Source of the DNA: Haplosporangium gracile | Taxonomy: Eukaryota; Mortierellomycota; Mortierellomycetes; Mortierellales; Mortierellaceae | Assembly (NCBI GenBank): GCA_015499985.1 | Contig: JAAAUF010000256.1 | Span: 1 to 44,851 of the forward strand | DNA: 44,851 nucleotides | Direction of reading: 5' to 3' | Part shown: positions 44,798 through 44,851 of the stretch, in pieces | How the letters are laid out: each line of letters begins with the position of its first letter | Position numbering within the stretch: the first letter of the stretch is position 1 | Position numbers and translations under genes: made by a program | The notes under the pieces: model-generated | The model's input: only the letters and a program-made list of their open reading frames with translations | Databases searched by the model: none | Told to the model about the DNA's origin: nothing

Positions 44798-44851
44798 AAT
44801 GTAGGCAAAGTCTTAAAAAAGTAGACAACAGCTGGTTTTTTTTTTTTTTTT

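Noticed and set aside
1..44851. CRISPR array, operon or prokaryotic system
   Set aside because: No regularly spaced identical repeats exist, and genes are intron-split and on alternating strands, as expected in a fungus.

Overview
The window is nuclear DNA from a fungus. Every multi-exon gene has short GT-AG introns, there is a eukaryotic initiator tRNA, and the products are typical fungal housekeeping proteins (Whi2, Mpo1, nuclear-encoded complex I 51 kDa subunit, eL41, amino-acid permease, ALDH3-type aldehyde dehydrogenase). Intron-rich genes, C-ending codons and a PRRC2/BAT2-like protein suggest an early-diverging fungus, possibly of the Mortierella group. The placement is an inference; no marker in the window proves it. 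No gene cluster, CRISPR array, rRNA or intact transposon was seen.

Left part (1-11.3 kb): initiator tRNA-Met (minus), an 11-exon TDP1 (minus), WHI2 (plus, divergent from TDP1), a secreted ML/Npc2-like lipid-transfer protein with a 1.1 kb intron (minus) and MPO1 (minus). Exon joins for these genes were worked out by hand and every phase closes.

Middle (12.6-27.6 kb): a small unrecognised membrane protein (minus) divergent from NDUFV1 across a 408 bp spacer with a CRE-like site and an inverted repeat; a disordered orphan protein (minus) divergent from a 1483-residue PRRC2-like protein (plus); and a convergent amino-acid permease (minus).

Right part (27.6-44.9 kb): a 5.8 kb gene-poor stretch with a tRNA-like remnant, a long CT microsatellite, a capping-protein-beta C-terminal fragment and unassigned coding-like islands; an F-box protein (minus); another 4.6 kb poor stretch with a candidate broken gene and a degenerate tandem repeat; the 25-codon RPL41; an ALDH3/HFD1-type fatty aldehyde dehydrogenase with a C-terminal anchor; and a 176-residue PARP-like protein.

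The genes do not form one pathway. MPO1 and the HFD1-type dehydrogenase both belong to sphingoid/fatty-acyl breakdown at the ER, but they lie 30 kb apart, so this is probably coincidence. The most unusual items are the PARP-like protein, the capping-protein fragment, the armless tRNA-like element and the islands around 32-32.6 kb.
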